64,000 nucleotides of DNA from positions 1 to 64,000 of the forward strand of contig JAHHHB010000028.1 of assembly GCA_019359545.1 (NCBI GenBank). The letters are read 5' to 3'. The position numbers were made by a program, and so were the translations under genes. Under the pieces are notes generated by a model, which saw only the letters and a program-made list of their open reading frames with translations, did no database searches and was not told the origin of the DNA. Positions 24,479 to 33,426 of the stretch are shown piece after piece (position 1 is the first letter of the stretch; every line of letters starts with the position of its first letter). This DNA comes from Desmonostoc geniculatum HA4340-LM1. GTDB lineage: Bacteria; Cyanobacteriota; Cyanobacteriia; Cyanobacteriales; Nostocaceae.

Positions 24479-27400
24479 ATGACGAGCAGTTACAGTGCCG
24501 ATCAGATTCAAGTTCTGGAAGGTCTGGAAGCCGTCCGCAAACGACCAGGAATGTACATCGGTACCACCGGGCCGCGAGGACTCCACCATTTAGTTTACGA
24601 GGTGGTGGACAATTCAATCGATGAGGCTTTGGCTGGTCATTGCACTCATATAGAGGTGGATATCAACGCTGACGGTTCTGTGACTGTAACAGATGACGGT
24701 CGCGGTATTCCCGTCGATACTCACTCACGTACCGGGAAATCGGCTTTGGAAACCGTGATGACGGTACTGCACGCCGGTGGTAAGTTTGGCGGCGGTGGCT
24801 ACAAAGTTTCTGGAGGATTGCATGGAGTTGGTATTTCTGTCGTCAATGCCCTGTCTGAGATTGTAGAAGTTACTGTTTGGCGAGATAAAAAAGTTCATAT
24901 CCAGCGCTATGAACGGGGTATTCCAGTTACCGATCTGCAAGTCAAGCCTTACAAAGAAGCTAGAACCGGAACTTCTGTCACCTTTAAACCAGATACCCAA
25001 ATATTCACTACTAGTATTGAGTTTGATTACATCACTTTATCAGGTCGCCTACGAGAATTGGCGTATCTGAATGCTGGTGTCAAAATTACCTTTACTGACC
25101 ATCGTCTAGAATTACTGAAAAGTGATACACCCAAGGTAGAATCCTACGAATACAAGGGTGGCATTAAAGAGTACATTGCTTACATGAACCGTGAAAAGCA
25201 ACCACTGCATGAAGAAATTATCTATGTGCAGGGGGAACGGAACAACGTACAAGTGGAAGTTTCTTTACAGTGGTGTACTGATGCTTATACGGATAATGTG
25301 CTAGGTTTTGCTAACAATATTCGCACGGTGGATGGTGGTACGCACTTAGAAGGATTGAAAGCAGTTCTGACTCGGACATTAAATGCGATCGCCCGCAAAC
25401 GAAATAAAATTAAAGAAAATGAACCCAACCTCAGTGGCGAACACGTCCGCGAAGGTTTAACAGCGGTAATTTCTGTAAAAGTCCCCGATCCAGAATTTGA
25501 AGGACAAACCAAAACCAAACTCGGTAACACCGAAGTTCGCGGTATTGTCGATTCCTTGGTGGGAGAAGTCCTCACCGAGTACCTAGAATTTCACCCCAGT
25601 GTGGCTGATGCGATTTTAGATAAAGCTATCCAAGCTTTCAAAGCCGCAGAAGCCGCGCGTCACGCACGGGAATTAGTCAGACGCAAATCCGTACTCGAAT
25701 CTTCGCCATTACCTGGTAAATTGGCAGATTGTAGTTCCCGCGATCCCGGCGAATCAGAGATTTTCATCGTGGAAGGCGACTCAGCCGGCGGATGTTACAT
25801 TGGTAGTACGCTAGTAGCATTAGCTGATGGACGTAATCTTAGTCTTGAAGAAATTGTTGCCGAACAGGCAATGGGAAAAGAGCATTTTTGCTACACAATC
25901 AGAGAAAGTGGAAATATTGGCATAGAGAGAATCATCAATGCCCGAATGACAAAGGCTAATGCCGAAGTCATCAAAATTACATTGGATAACGGGGAAACGC
26001 TAATTTGTACACCCGATCACCTACATATGTTGCGAGATGGCAGTTATAAGCCAGCAGAGTTACTGACTCCAGAAGACTCGCTCATGCCTTTACATCGTCA
26101 GATATCGCAGAAGAATGAAAAGGGAACGGGACTTATTGGCTACGAAAAAGTTTGGAATCCATTGACCGATAAGTGGATTTACACTCATTTGCTGGCAGAT
26201 TTTTACAATCTTGAGCATGGTGTTTACAAGTCGTCGGATGGTAGCGATCGCCATCATGTTGATTTCAACAAACTCAATAATAATCCGACAAACATCAGGC
26301 GGATGTATCGGAAAATACACTTAGATTTGCATCGCCAACACCTGAAAAAAACACTACATCGACCAGATGTAATTGAAAAGAGCCGCCAAATTCATCAAAG
26401 TGAGGAATTTCGCGCCTTGATGAGTGAAAGAATGCGGGAAGAACAAACACGCCAGATTCTCTCACAACAGGCAAAGGCGCAGTGGGAAGATGATGCTTAC
26501 AAGGCTTATATGCTTGTGAAGTGGCGGGAGTTTTACCAAAGCAATGACGCCTATCGCCAAGAAAATAACCAGTTGCTCAATCAAATTCAGCAAAAGTATT
26601 GGAGTGATGAAGCAAATCGTCTGGCTCAAGCTCAAAAAGTTCGGGACTATTTTGCTAATAATCCAGAGATGCGTGAAACTTACTCACTTGTAGCCAAGCA
26701 ACAATGGCAAGATGAGGCTTTGTTAGCATGGCGACGAGAAAAAACACAGGAACAATGGACACCTGAATTCCGTGCTAAGCGTCAAGCTGCTTTACAGCAA
26801 ACTTACTATCGCAAAACTATTGCTGCTCTCAAGCAAATCGAAGTTGAGCAAGGTGGACTGGACTTGGATGCTTATCAGGCTCACCGTTTACAGGTACGAG
26901 ACAAATCTTTGTTGAAATTCGATACATTCTGTAACCGCTACTTTGAAGGTAATCATGCTCTTGCTTGTGAAGCAGTTGCCAACTATAATCACCGCGTTGT
27001 TTCTATCGAACGTTTAGCGGAACGCGTAGATGTTTACGACATTGAAGTTCCTCATACTCACAATTTTGCGCTAGCAAGTGGTGTGTTTGTCCATAACAGC
27101 GCCAAACAAGGACGCGATCGCCGCACTCAAGCTATCTTGCCTCTACGTGGTAAAATCCTCAACATTGAAAAAACCGACGACGCCAAAATTTATAAAAATA
27201 ACGAAGTTCAAGCGTTAATTACAGCACTCGGTTTAGGTGTCAAAGGCGAGGAATTCGATTCCACCCAACTGCGCTATCACCGGATAGTCATCATGACTGA
27301 CGCTGACGTAGATGGAGCGCACATCCGCACTTTGTTGTTAACATTCTTCTATCGGTATCAGCGATCGCTCATTGAACAAGGCTTTATTTACATTGCTTGT

Positions 27401-27721
27401 CCCCCACTGTTTAAAGTAGAACGCGGGCGCAATCATGAATATTGCTATAGCGATCGTGAAAAAGACCAAGTAATTGCCAAATTTCCAGCCAACGCCAACT
27501 ACACCATTCAACGCTTCAAAGGTTTGGGTGAAATGATGCCACAACAACTCTGGGACACCACAATGAACCCAGAAACTCGCAAAATGAAGCAAGTCGAAAT
27601 TGAAGACGCCGCCGAAGCCGATCGCATTTTCACTATTTTAATGGGCGATCGTGTCGCACCCAGAAGAGAATTCATTGAAACCTATGGTTCCAAACTCAAC
27701 TTCACGGATCTAGATATTTAA
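24479..27721 (+). CDS. gyrB: DNA gyrase subunit B interrupted by an intein
   Basis: The 1080-codon frame encodes a GyrB precursor. The extein part is about 645 residues: GHKL ATPase (VVDNSIDEALAG, DDGRGIPVD, GLHGVGISVVNALS), transducer, TOPRIM (EGDSAGG; DADVDGAHIR) and the GyrB C-terminus. An intein of 435 residues separates GDSAGG from SAKQGRDR in the TOPRIM domain, so the gene must splice for activity. The ATG follows GGAG. With the GyrA/ParC homologue it would supply negative supercoiling. A hairpin terminator follows. Confidence 0.97.
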   Translation: MTSSYSADQIQVLEGLEAVRKRPGMYIGTTGPRGLHHLVYEVVDNSIDEALAGHCTHIEVDINADGSVTVTDDGRGIPVDTHSRTGKSALETVMTVLHAGGKFGGGGYKVSGGLHGVGISVVNALSEIVEVTVWRDKKVHIQRYERGIPVTDLQVKPYKEARTGTSVTFKPDTQIFTTSIEFDYITLSGRLRELAYLNAGVKITFTDHRLELLKSDTPKVESYEYKGGIKEYIAYMNREKQPLHEEIIYVQGERNNVQVEVSLQWCTDAYTDNVLGFANNIRTVDGGTHLEGLKAVLTRTLNAIARKRNKIKENEPNLSGEHVREGLTAVISVKVPDPEFEGQTKTKLGNTEVRGIVDSLVGEVLTEYLEFHPSVADAILDKAIQAFKAAEAARHARELVRRKSVLESSPLPGKLADCSSRDPGESEIFIVEGDSAGGCYIGSTLVALADGRNLSLEEIVAEQAMGKEHFCYTIRESGNIGIERIINARMTKANAEVIKITLDNGETLICTPDHLHMLRDGSYKPAELLTPEDSLMPLHRQISQKNEKGTGLIGYEKVWNPLTDKWIYTHLLADFYNLEHGVYKSSDGSDRHHVDFNKLNNNPTNIRRMYRKIHLDLHRQHLKKTLHRPDVIEKSRQIHQSEEFRALMSERMREEQTRQILSQQAKAQWEDDAYKAYMLVKWREFYQSNDAYRQENNQLLNQIQQKYWSDEANRLAQAQKVRDYFANNPEMRETYSLVAKQQWQDEALLAWRREKTQEQWTPEFRAKRQAALQQTYYRKTIAALKQIEVEQGGLDLDAYQAHRLQVRDKSLLKFDTFCNRYFEGNHALACEAVANYNHRVVSIERLAERVDVYDIEVPHTHNFALASGVFVHNSAKQGRDRRTQAILPLRGKILNIEKTDDAKIYKNNEVQALITALGLGVKGEEFDSTQLRYHRIVIMTDADVDGAHIRTLLLTFFYRYQRSLIEQGFIYIACPPLFKVERGRNHEYCYSDREKDQVIAKFPANANYTIQRFKGLGEMMPQQLWDTTMNPETRKMKQVEIEDAAEADRIFTILMGDRVAPRREFIETYGSKLNFTDLDI
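25793..27097 (+). other. GyrB intein with HNH homing endonuclease (435 aa)
   Basis: The splice junctions are clear. It begins at Cys439 (CYIGSTLVALADG, block A). Block B carries the TxxH motif in CTPDHLHM. Block F/G is VDVYDIEVPHTHNF...FVHN, ending at Asn873, with +1 Ser from the extein. Between the splicing halves lies an HNH-type endonuclease motif, DRHHVDFNKLNNNPTNIRRM with a later His, then helical repeats rich in W.DE/W..EFR that resemble nuclease-associated DNA-binding modules. All splicing and HNH residues I can check are intact, so the endonuclease may be active. The insertion site is the one used by other cyanobacterial GyrB inteins. Confidence 0.93.
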
Positions 27722-27761
27722 TTCAATTTTTTCTCACGATTCTAATAATTTGTGACTCTGG

Positions 27762-27803
27762 TAATGGGTAATGGGTAAAAAACCTATTACCCATTCCCTT
27801 TTT
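27762..27803 (+). terminator. gyrB terminator
   Basis: Inverted repeat built on GGGTAATGGGTAAAA and complementary TTACCCATTCCC, followed by CTTTTTT, about 40 bp after the stop codon. Confidence 0.65.
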
Positions 27804-28180
27804 TATCATTTCTACCCAAAGAAAAATTTCAAAATTTCCGGTAGGCAAAAGCCCAGAGGATTATGGAAAAACACAATTCAGATCAACCCAAAACCCTCAT
27901 GTAGAGACGCGATTTATCGCGTCTTCAAAGTTTACGTATTTTCTCACGAATGATTCTGGATTGCTGTAGCTGTGCTGCCACAAATTTCATTCAAATGAAA
28001 ATCACTATGACAAATTACAAAAACTACCTCTTTTGGCTGATGACAAACTAATAAGCTACTCAATATTTTCTATTGATATTTTTTCTGACTCTAAACTATG
28101 TCATTAGATAAGTGACTATATTCATAAATTAATTAATTATTATCAATAATTCCCTATTTAATTGGATTCTAGACAAAATT
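27804..28180. other. Spacer with a dispersed GTAGAGACGCGAT palindrome
   Basis: About 375 bp between gyrB and the fasciclin gene. A hairpin AGACGCGATTTATCGCGTCT near 27905-27924 has sister copies at 52272-52291 and about 60322-60341. The rest is AT-rich and presumably holds the promoter of the fasciclin gene. Confidence 0.5.
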
Positions 28181-28819
28181 ATGAAAGCGACTAAAGGCAT
28201 AGTAAAAAAAGCATTTGTTTATATTGTTGGCATAAGTAGCCTGGTTGCTCTGTCTGCCTGTGCTGAGCCTGTCACACAAAATCCTGTAGCAACCGTCCCT
28301 CCCGTTACCCAAACCCCCATAACAACTCCTCCTCTCATCACGCCAACCCCCACTACCACCCAAAATTTAGCAGAACTGGCAAAGTCAGCAGCCGCCCAGG
28401 GACAGTTTCAAACTCTCATCAAAGCAGTGGGAGCCGCTGGCTTAAATGAACAATTGACTGCACCAGGCCCTTACACAGTTTTTGCACCTACTGACGCGGC
28501 TTTCTCCGCTTTACCAAAAGCTACTTTAGATAGACTCTTACAGCCCGCTAACAAGCAACAATTAGTCAGATTTTTGGCTTACCACGTTATACCCGAGCAA
28601 ATTACCTCCCAAGAATTAACATCTGGACAAGTTAAAACCGTGGAAGGTACTCCCGTTAAAATCACAGTTGACCCTACGACTAAAACCATAACCGTCAATA
28701 ACGCTAAAGTGACTCAGCCCGATATCCCAGCTAGCAATGGCATCGTTCACATAGTTGATCGGGTAATTCTACCACCCAATTTTCCCGCAAGTCTAAGCGC
28801 TACCCCAACACCACGATAG
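28181..28819 (+). CDS. Fasciclin domain lipoprotein
   Basis: The 212-residue protein has a lipoprotein signal with lipobox LSAC (Cys27), a Pro/Thr-rich spacer and one fasciclin (FAS1) domain. FAS1 motifs are PYTVFAPTDAAFSALP (H1-type), LVRFLAYHVIPEQ and NGIVHIVDRVILP (H2-type). FAS1 domains mediate adhesion or matrix interaction on the cell surface. The protein is probably anchored to a membrane facing the periplasm. It is monocistronic. Confidence 0.93.
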   Translation: MKATKGIVKKAFVYIVGISSLVALSACAEPVTQNPVATVPPVTQTPITTPPLITPTPTTTQNLAELAKSAAAQGQFQTLIKAVGAAGLNEQLTAPGPYTVFAPTDAAFSALPKATLDRLLQPANKQQLVRFLAYHVIPEQITSQELTSGQVKTVEGTPVKITVDPTTKTITVNNAKVTQPDIPASNGIVHIVDRVILPPNFPASLSATPTPR

Positions 28820-30480
28820 TTCAGCCAAGCTTCTGTCACTCTGGAGAAAAAAATAATTCTAGGCTGAGCTTACCGTCCTCACGCCACTTGAGATCCAATC
28901 CACGCCTAGACGCTAAAAATCAATTAAAGAGAATTCTAGGTTGGCTGACCACTTGCCTACAGCAATTTTACGATGAATCGAGTAAATTATTACAGCCCCT
29001 AATTCCTAGCCCTCTTTGCCATTTCAGGGTTTATTCAACATAACCTGGAAGCGCTACATATGTAATATGCATAATACACAAAAATCTCAATTTTCTAGTT
29101 AGCAACTCATCATATAATTTGATTTATTGTGAAGATTTAAAAAATCAATGTTCAAATCCTAGCAAAACTACCAACTTTTTTGAAAACCAGCCGATTAACG
29201 CTCTTCTGCACTGACTGACTGATTAATTTCGTCCACCAGCGAAAAACACATTTGTTATGCTTGAATAACATAACTAAATATCATCTATCAAACAACAGTT
29301 AATAAGTATCTTGAGGATTTTTCATAATTGGATGACAAATTGACAAAAAAATACTGAACTAAAAGTATTTAAATTTACAGAAAATTTACTTAAAAAAGCT
29401 TCCTAACCAAGTCATCAGGCAAATCTGAAGTTTTCTTTGCTTAGGGTAATCCCAGGTGGAAGCAAATACCATCTGGCTGAAAACTTGTTAATATCTTCAT
29501 GTAGCACCGTAGGAACAGTCATTGCATCGCATGTATCCAATGTACTTGTGCCTTAGGTAAACTAATATCAACGATCTTTCAGGGCAAATCGTTTTTGAAT
29601 TGATTAAAATATCGTTGTATACAATAAGAAGAGTTTGTCAAGTTTCATAGGGCTGAAATCGCCACAGTGCGCTAACGTGTGAATAAGACCGAATTAATTA
29701 AACCTAAAGCGATCTGCTATCAGGTCGATTCTGCCAAAACCTCAACTCCTCAGTTAAGGTAATGATTACGCAGAAGGTTAACTGCTTTGGGGCAAGCACC
29801 ACAACTCTAGTTGTATTTATTGACAGGAAAAACCCACTTTGATCCAAGGAATCAATGATTTATGAAGGAAATGTAAAATAGGTAGGTTAAGACTTTTCAC
29901 CTGAGTTAACATAACAATGCACTCTTTCTCAGTAATTAATGTTGTGTAAAATACATGAAAATGAGCAAAACAAAGTGTACTTAACTTTTAAATGCAATCT
30001 AAAGAACCAATGCAATTCCAAAAAGTCTAGAAAATATTTCCGGGTTTAATTCCCGTTTTTAATGTCTTTTTGGTAAAAGTAGCTAACACTTGCTTAATGA
30101 ATTCACGATCAATACACAAAAAGAGTGCAATTTTTGTGAAACAGGCTACAATCGGAAGAGTCTTTATACGAAAATCTGCCAAAAGTCTGATTGTTTGTAT
30201 CGAGTGGCAAGTTTTTGATAAGGGTGAGTCTTTTTTTAAGACCAGTCACTTAAAAACTATGTGTGATAGCAACACATAAGGTATTTACTAAAGTGAACAA
30301 GTCAACTTTAGTAGTGACTTAAACTAAAGTAAAAAGCCCTCCTACAGAGGTGCAAAAGTGCCGAAAATATCTCTGGTAAATCTGCCAAAAAGATTATTTT
30401 CGGTTTTCAACTAGCTCGTTTAAAAGAGCATTAAACACATCTTGAGTAATTGATTCTGCAAGGAGCATGAGGAACGCGGC
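28820..30480. other. 1.66-kb gene-free leader upstream of sigA
   Basis: No credible gene was seen. The frame at 30070-30279 has no family resemblance or ribosome binding site. The region is AT-rich with several small inverted repeats, including a stem between CCGAAAATA and TATTTTCGG-like sequence near 30362-30401. Principal sigma factor genes in Nostocales often have multiple distant promoters, so long leader transcripts or a small RNA are plausible but not demonstrable here. Confidence 0.5.
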
Positions 30481-31650
30481 ATGAACCAGGCTAACAACGT
30501 ACTCGAAAGCATATATCAGCCTGACCTAGAAATAATGAATCAGCCTGAGCTCGAGTTAGAAGAACTCTTAATTGATGATGAAGAGGACTTGCTGATCATC
30601 GATGAAGGTGACGATGAGTTTTTAGAGCCTCAGTCTGATGAGGACGACGCAAAGTCTGGAAAAGCCGCTAAATCGCGTCGTCGGACACAAAGCAAGAAAA
30701 AGCACTACACTGAAGATTCGATTCGGCTTTACTTGCAAGAAATTGGTAGAATTCGTCTGTTGCGGGCAGATGAAGAAATCGAATTGGCCCGTAAAATAGC
30801 CGATTTATTGGAATTAGAGCGGGTACGGGAAAGACTTTCAGAACAGTTAGATCGCGATCCTCGTGATAGTGAATGGGCAGAAGCCGTGCAACTACCATTA
30901 CCAGCTTTTCGTTATCGCCTGCACGTTGGACGCAGAGCGAAAGACAAGATGGTGCAATCTAACTTGCGTCTTGTGGTTTCAATTGCTAAGAAGTACATGA
31001 ATCGTGGTTTGTCGTTCCAAGACTTAATTCAGGAAGGCAGTCTCGGTTTGATTCGCGCTGCTGAAAAGTTTGACCACGAGAAAGGTTATAAGTTTTCTAC
31101 CTACGCTACATGGTGGATTCGTCAAGCAATTACCAGGGCGATCGCCGATCAATCCCGCACTATTCGTCTTCCAGTCCACCTTTACGAAACCATTTCTCGA
31201 ATTAAGAAAACTACCAAGTTGTTATCTCAAGAAATGGGTCGTAAACCTACAGAAGAAGAAATCGCTACTCGGATGGAAATGACCATTGAGAAATTGCGGT
31301 TTATTGCTAAATCTGCCCAGTTACCTATTTCATTAGAAACGCCCATTGGGAAAGAAGAAGATTCTCGGTTAGGCGATTTTATTGAATCCGATGGTGAAAC
31401 GCCAGAAGACCAAGTTTCCAAAAATCTGCTGCGCGAAGACCTCGAAAAAGTTCTCGACAGTCTCAGTCCTCGTGAACGCGATGTTCTCAGACTGCGGTAC
31501 GGCTTAGATGATGGTCGGATGAAGACACTTGAAGAAATTGGGCAGATTTTCAACGTCACCCGCGAGCGCATTCGCCAAATTGAAGCGAAGGCACTCCGCA
31601 AGTTACGTCATCCAAATCGCAACAGCGTTCTTAAGGAATATATTCGGTAA
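30481..31650 (+). CDS. sigA: Principal RNA polymerase sigma factor SigA (RpoD, group 1)
   Basis: The 389-residue group 1 sigma factor has an acidic N-terminus (region 1.1-like, Asp/Glu-rich) and region 1.2 ([13 protein letters not shown]). Region 2 includes [20 protein letters not shown] and [13 protein letters not shown]. Region 3 starts [11 protein letters not shown]. Region 4.2 has the helix-turn-helix [20 protein letters not shown]. It directs housekeeping transcription. A GGAG element lies 15-20 bases before the ATG, which is rather far. A strong terminator follows. Confidence 0.95.
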   Translation: MNQANNVLESIYQPDLEIMNQPELELEELLIDDEEDLLIIDEGDDEFLEPQSDEDDAKSGKAAKSRRRTQSKKKHYTEDSIRLYLQEIGRIRLLRADEEIELARKIADLLELERVRERLSEQLDRDPRDSEWAEAVQLPLPAFRYRLHVGRRAKDKMVQSNLRLVVSIAKKYMNRGLSFQDLIQEGSLGLIRAAEKFDHEKGYKFSTYATWWIRQAITRAIADQSRTIRLPVHLYETISRIKKTTKLLSQEMGRKPTEEEIATRMEMTIEKLRFIAKSAQLPISLETPIGKEEDSRLGDFIESDGETPEDQVSKNLLREDLEKVLDSLSPRERDVLRLRYGLDDGRMKTLEEIGQIFNVTRERIRQIEAKALRKLRHPNRNSVLKEYIR

Positions 31651-31740
31651 TTAAGAGTCATTTGTCAATAGTCATTGGTCATTAGTGAATAAACAAAACG
31701 CAAAGGACAAATGACAAAAGACAAATGACAGATGGCAAAC

Positions 31741-31786
31741 AAATAAAAAACCTGGAGTCCTAATTCACTACCAGGTTTTTTTATTT
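31741..31786 (+). terminator. sigA intrinsic terminator
   Basis: Stem AAATAAAAAACCTGG/CCAGGTTTTTTTATTT around a 16-nt loop, ending in a T-run. It is symmetric enough to stop the convergent hli transcript too. Confidence 0.85.
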
Positions 31787-31897
31787 ATGGGTCATCTTAG
31801 ATATTAAAATTTGTACCAATTTTAAAAAGGAATGCACAGATGAATTTACAGAACTCTTTGCTAGAAAGAAATTCTTAATCCTAAATCCAAATTGGTA

Positions 31898-32083
31898 TTA
31901 GAGAATACCCCAGAAGTGTAGAAAACCTTGGCCAGAAAAAACTTCAACTAGTAATGCTGCTAAAAAGCCAATCATTGCCAAGCGACCGTTCCAAATTTCT
32001 GCTTGTGGAGTAAAGCCCCAACGCCAAGCGTTACGATCTTCAACTACGGGAGTAGTAACTTTTGTTGTGGTTGCATTTGTCAT
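31898..32083 (-). CDS. hli: High light-inducible protein (Hlip, chlorophyll a/b-binding family)
   Basis: The 61-residue single-helix protein carries the chlorophyll-binding motif [20 protein letters not shown], with the paired E..N..R residues of the LHC superfamily. Hlips bind chlorophyll and carotenoid in thylakoids and protect photosystem assembly under strong light. A GGAG lies 8 bases upstream of the ATG. A likely promoter is visible upstream. It converges on sigA. Confidence 0.94.
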   Translation of the reverse strand: MTNATTTKVTTPVVEDRNAWRWGFTPQAEIWNGRLAMIGFLAALLVEVFSGQGFLHFWGIL

Positions 32084-32132
32084 GATTGGTACTCCAAACT
32101 TTATCTTTAAGCTTTATTGCCTTACGTAAACT

Positions 32133-32160
32133 AATATAACAAATATTTTCATGAAAGCAA
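32133..32160 (-). promoter_or_regulatory. Candidate sigma-70-type promoter of the hli gene
   Basis: On the minus strand TTGCTT and TATATT are separated by 16 bp, about 50-70 bases before the hli ATG. The spacing and sequence fit SigA-type promoters. I see no clear HLR1 direct repeat. Confidence 0.4.
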
Positions 32161-32324
32161 CAATTTTTATATTTTTGTTGCGATAGCTTGACATTTGCAC
32201 TAGCTATTAATTAGTACAAGCTAAAACATCTATCTTTGGATACAACTACTCAAGACTTTTGGCATTACTAATTTACCGAACAGAATTCAGGAGTCAGGAG
32301 TCAGAATTCAGCATGAATTCTGTA

Positions 32325-32425
32325 CGACTGGCGGATAGCGTAGCGTGAAGCCTTCTCTTCGAGAGGCTTCTCTACGAGAGGCTTCCCCAACGCCAACGCC
32401 AACGGCATGGCTTCGCTGAGAGCGA
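32325..32425. repeat. Dispersed repeat with GAGAGGCTTC palindromes
   Basis: The sequence GGATAGCGTAGCGTGAAGCC, two GAGAGGCTTC copies and a CAACGCCAACGCCAACGGC run form the kind of short interspersed repeat common in Nostocales. The spacer around it (32161-32567) holds no gene. Confidence 0.5.
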
Positions 32426-32567
32426 TCTGTTGATGTCCTAACCAACTTGGCTGTTGCTATGGATAGTTAAGTTAGAGTTATTAATAATAAAAATAATTTA
32501 TACTCTGAAGGAATTTTCATTTAATAAATTGATATTTAAACTGTTTGATAGTAGATCAAAAAAACTT

Positions 32568-33319
32568 ATGAACAAACAGCAAACTAATGATTTTGACAAA
32601 ATTATCCTTACTGCTTTCATGGTTAGTTTAGCTAGACAGTTCACAGATATTCCTTATGCTAAGTAGCTCAATATCAAATAACACAAATTCTAGAACTAGC
32701 ATCTGGTTTATTACCACGTGGGCTTTTCATGTCTAGGAATCCGAATATCACCTTTATTGAAAGTGACTTGCCTAAGATGATTCGTTGCAAGCAGCAACTC
32801 GTCCAGCAACTTGTGGGGGAACGTCCTAACCTGCATTTTATAGAAATTGATGCTACTAGTCGTCCTAATGAGTTTTCCAAGAGTACTTCTGTACTCAATA
32901 CTGGACAACCAGTGATGATTTTGTGTGAAGGATTGCTGACACATCTGACTTTGGTAGAAAAACAGCTTGTGTGTGCCAATATCCGCGATATGCTTCACTC
33001 TTATGGTGGTGTTTGGATTACTCCCGATTTCATTGACACAGCTAGTTTAGTGCGATCGCAACAAGATGACTCAGGTTTACAAAAGCTATTACAAAGAGGT
33101 ACTAACCTCACAGGCAGGTCTTTAATAAATAATAATTTTGGCATACTCGATCAAGCACGGCAGTTTGTTTATCAACAAGGTTTTCGTGTGATAGAACATA
33201 GTATGTTAAACGTAATAGACGAGTTAAGCTGCTTAGAAATTTTGGCCGATGATGTAGAAGTGGTAAAGAAAATGCTTGCTACTCAATCTGTTTTCGCCCT
33301 TACTCTTGATGTTGCTTGA
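32568..33319 (+). pseudogene. Leucine carboxyl methyltransferase-family (PPM) SAM methyltransferase, single frameshift
   Basis: The first 32 codons (MNKQQTNDFDKI...FTDIPYAK) stop at a TAG at 32664. Reading resumes in another frame from 32666 as AQYQITQILELASGLLPRGL, runs through FIESDLPKMIRCKQQL, GQPVMILCEGLLTHL and GGVWITPDF, and continues to 33319. Joined, the parts give a complete methyltransferase of about 250 residues with the DIPYA and LELASGLLPRG motifs of the family. Restoring one base near 32664 would repair it. It is either a pseudogene, a recent mutation or a sequencing error. Confidence 0.7.
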
Positions 33320-33357
33320 CTTTTCCTGAGGGCTTCCAATTAAAAAAACATAGTATC

Positions 33358-33385
33358 GTAGGGTAGCACAGCTGTGCTACCCTAC
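33358..33385. terminator. Perfect 28-bp palindrome, probable bidirectional terminator
   Basis: The perfect palindrome has half-site GTAGGGTAGCACAG. It lies between the convergent methyltransferase and GyrA/ParC genes, in an A/T-rich setting. A near copy is at 50158-50185. Confidence 0.6.
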
Positions 33386-33426
33386 AAACTAAAAATAATT
33401 TGGGATAATTTATTTTTTGGAAGTCC

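Noticed and set aside
30070..30279. 69-codon ORF upstream of sigA
   Set aside because: Atypical composition, no ribosome binding site and no recognised homologue; kept as leader sequence.
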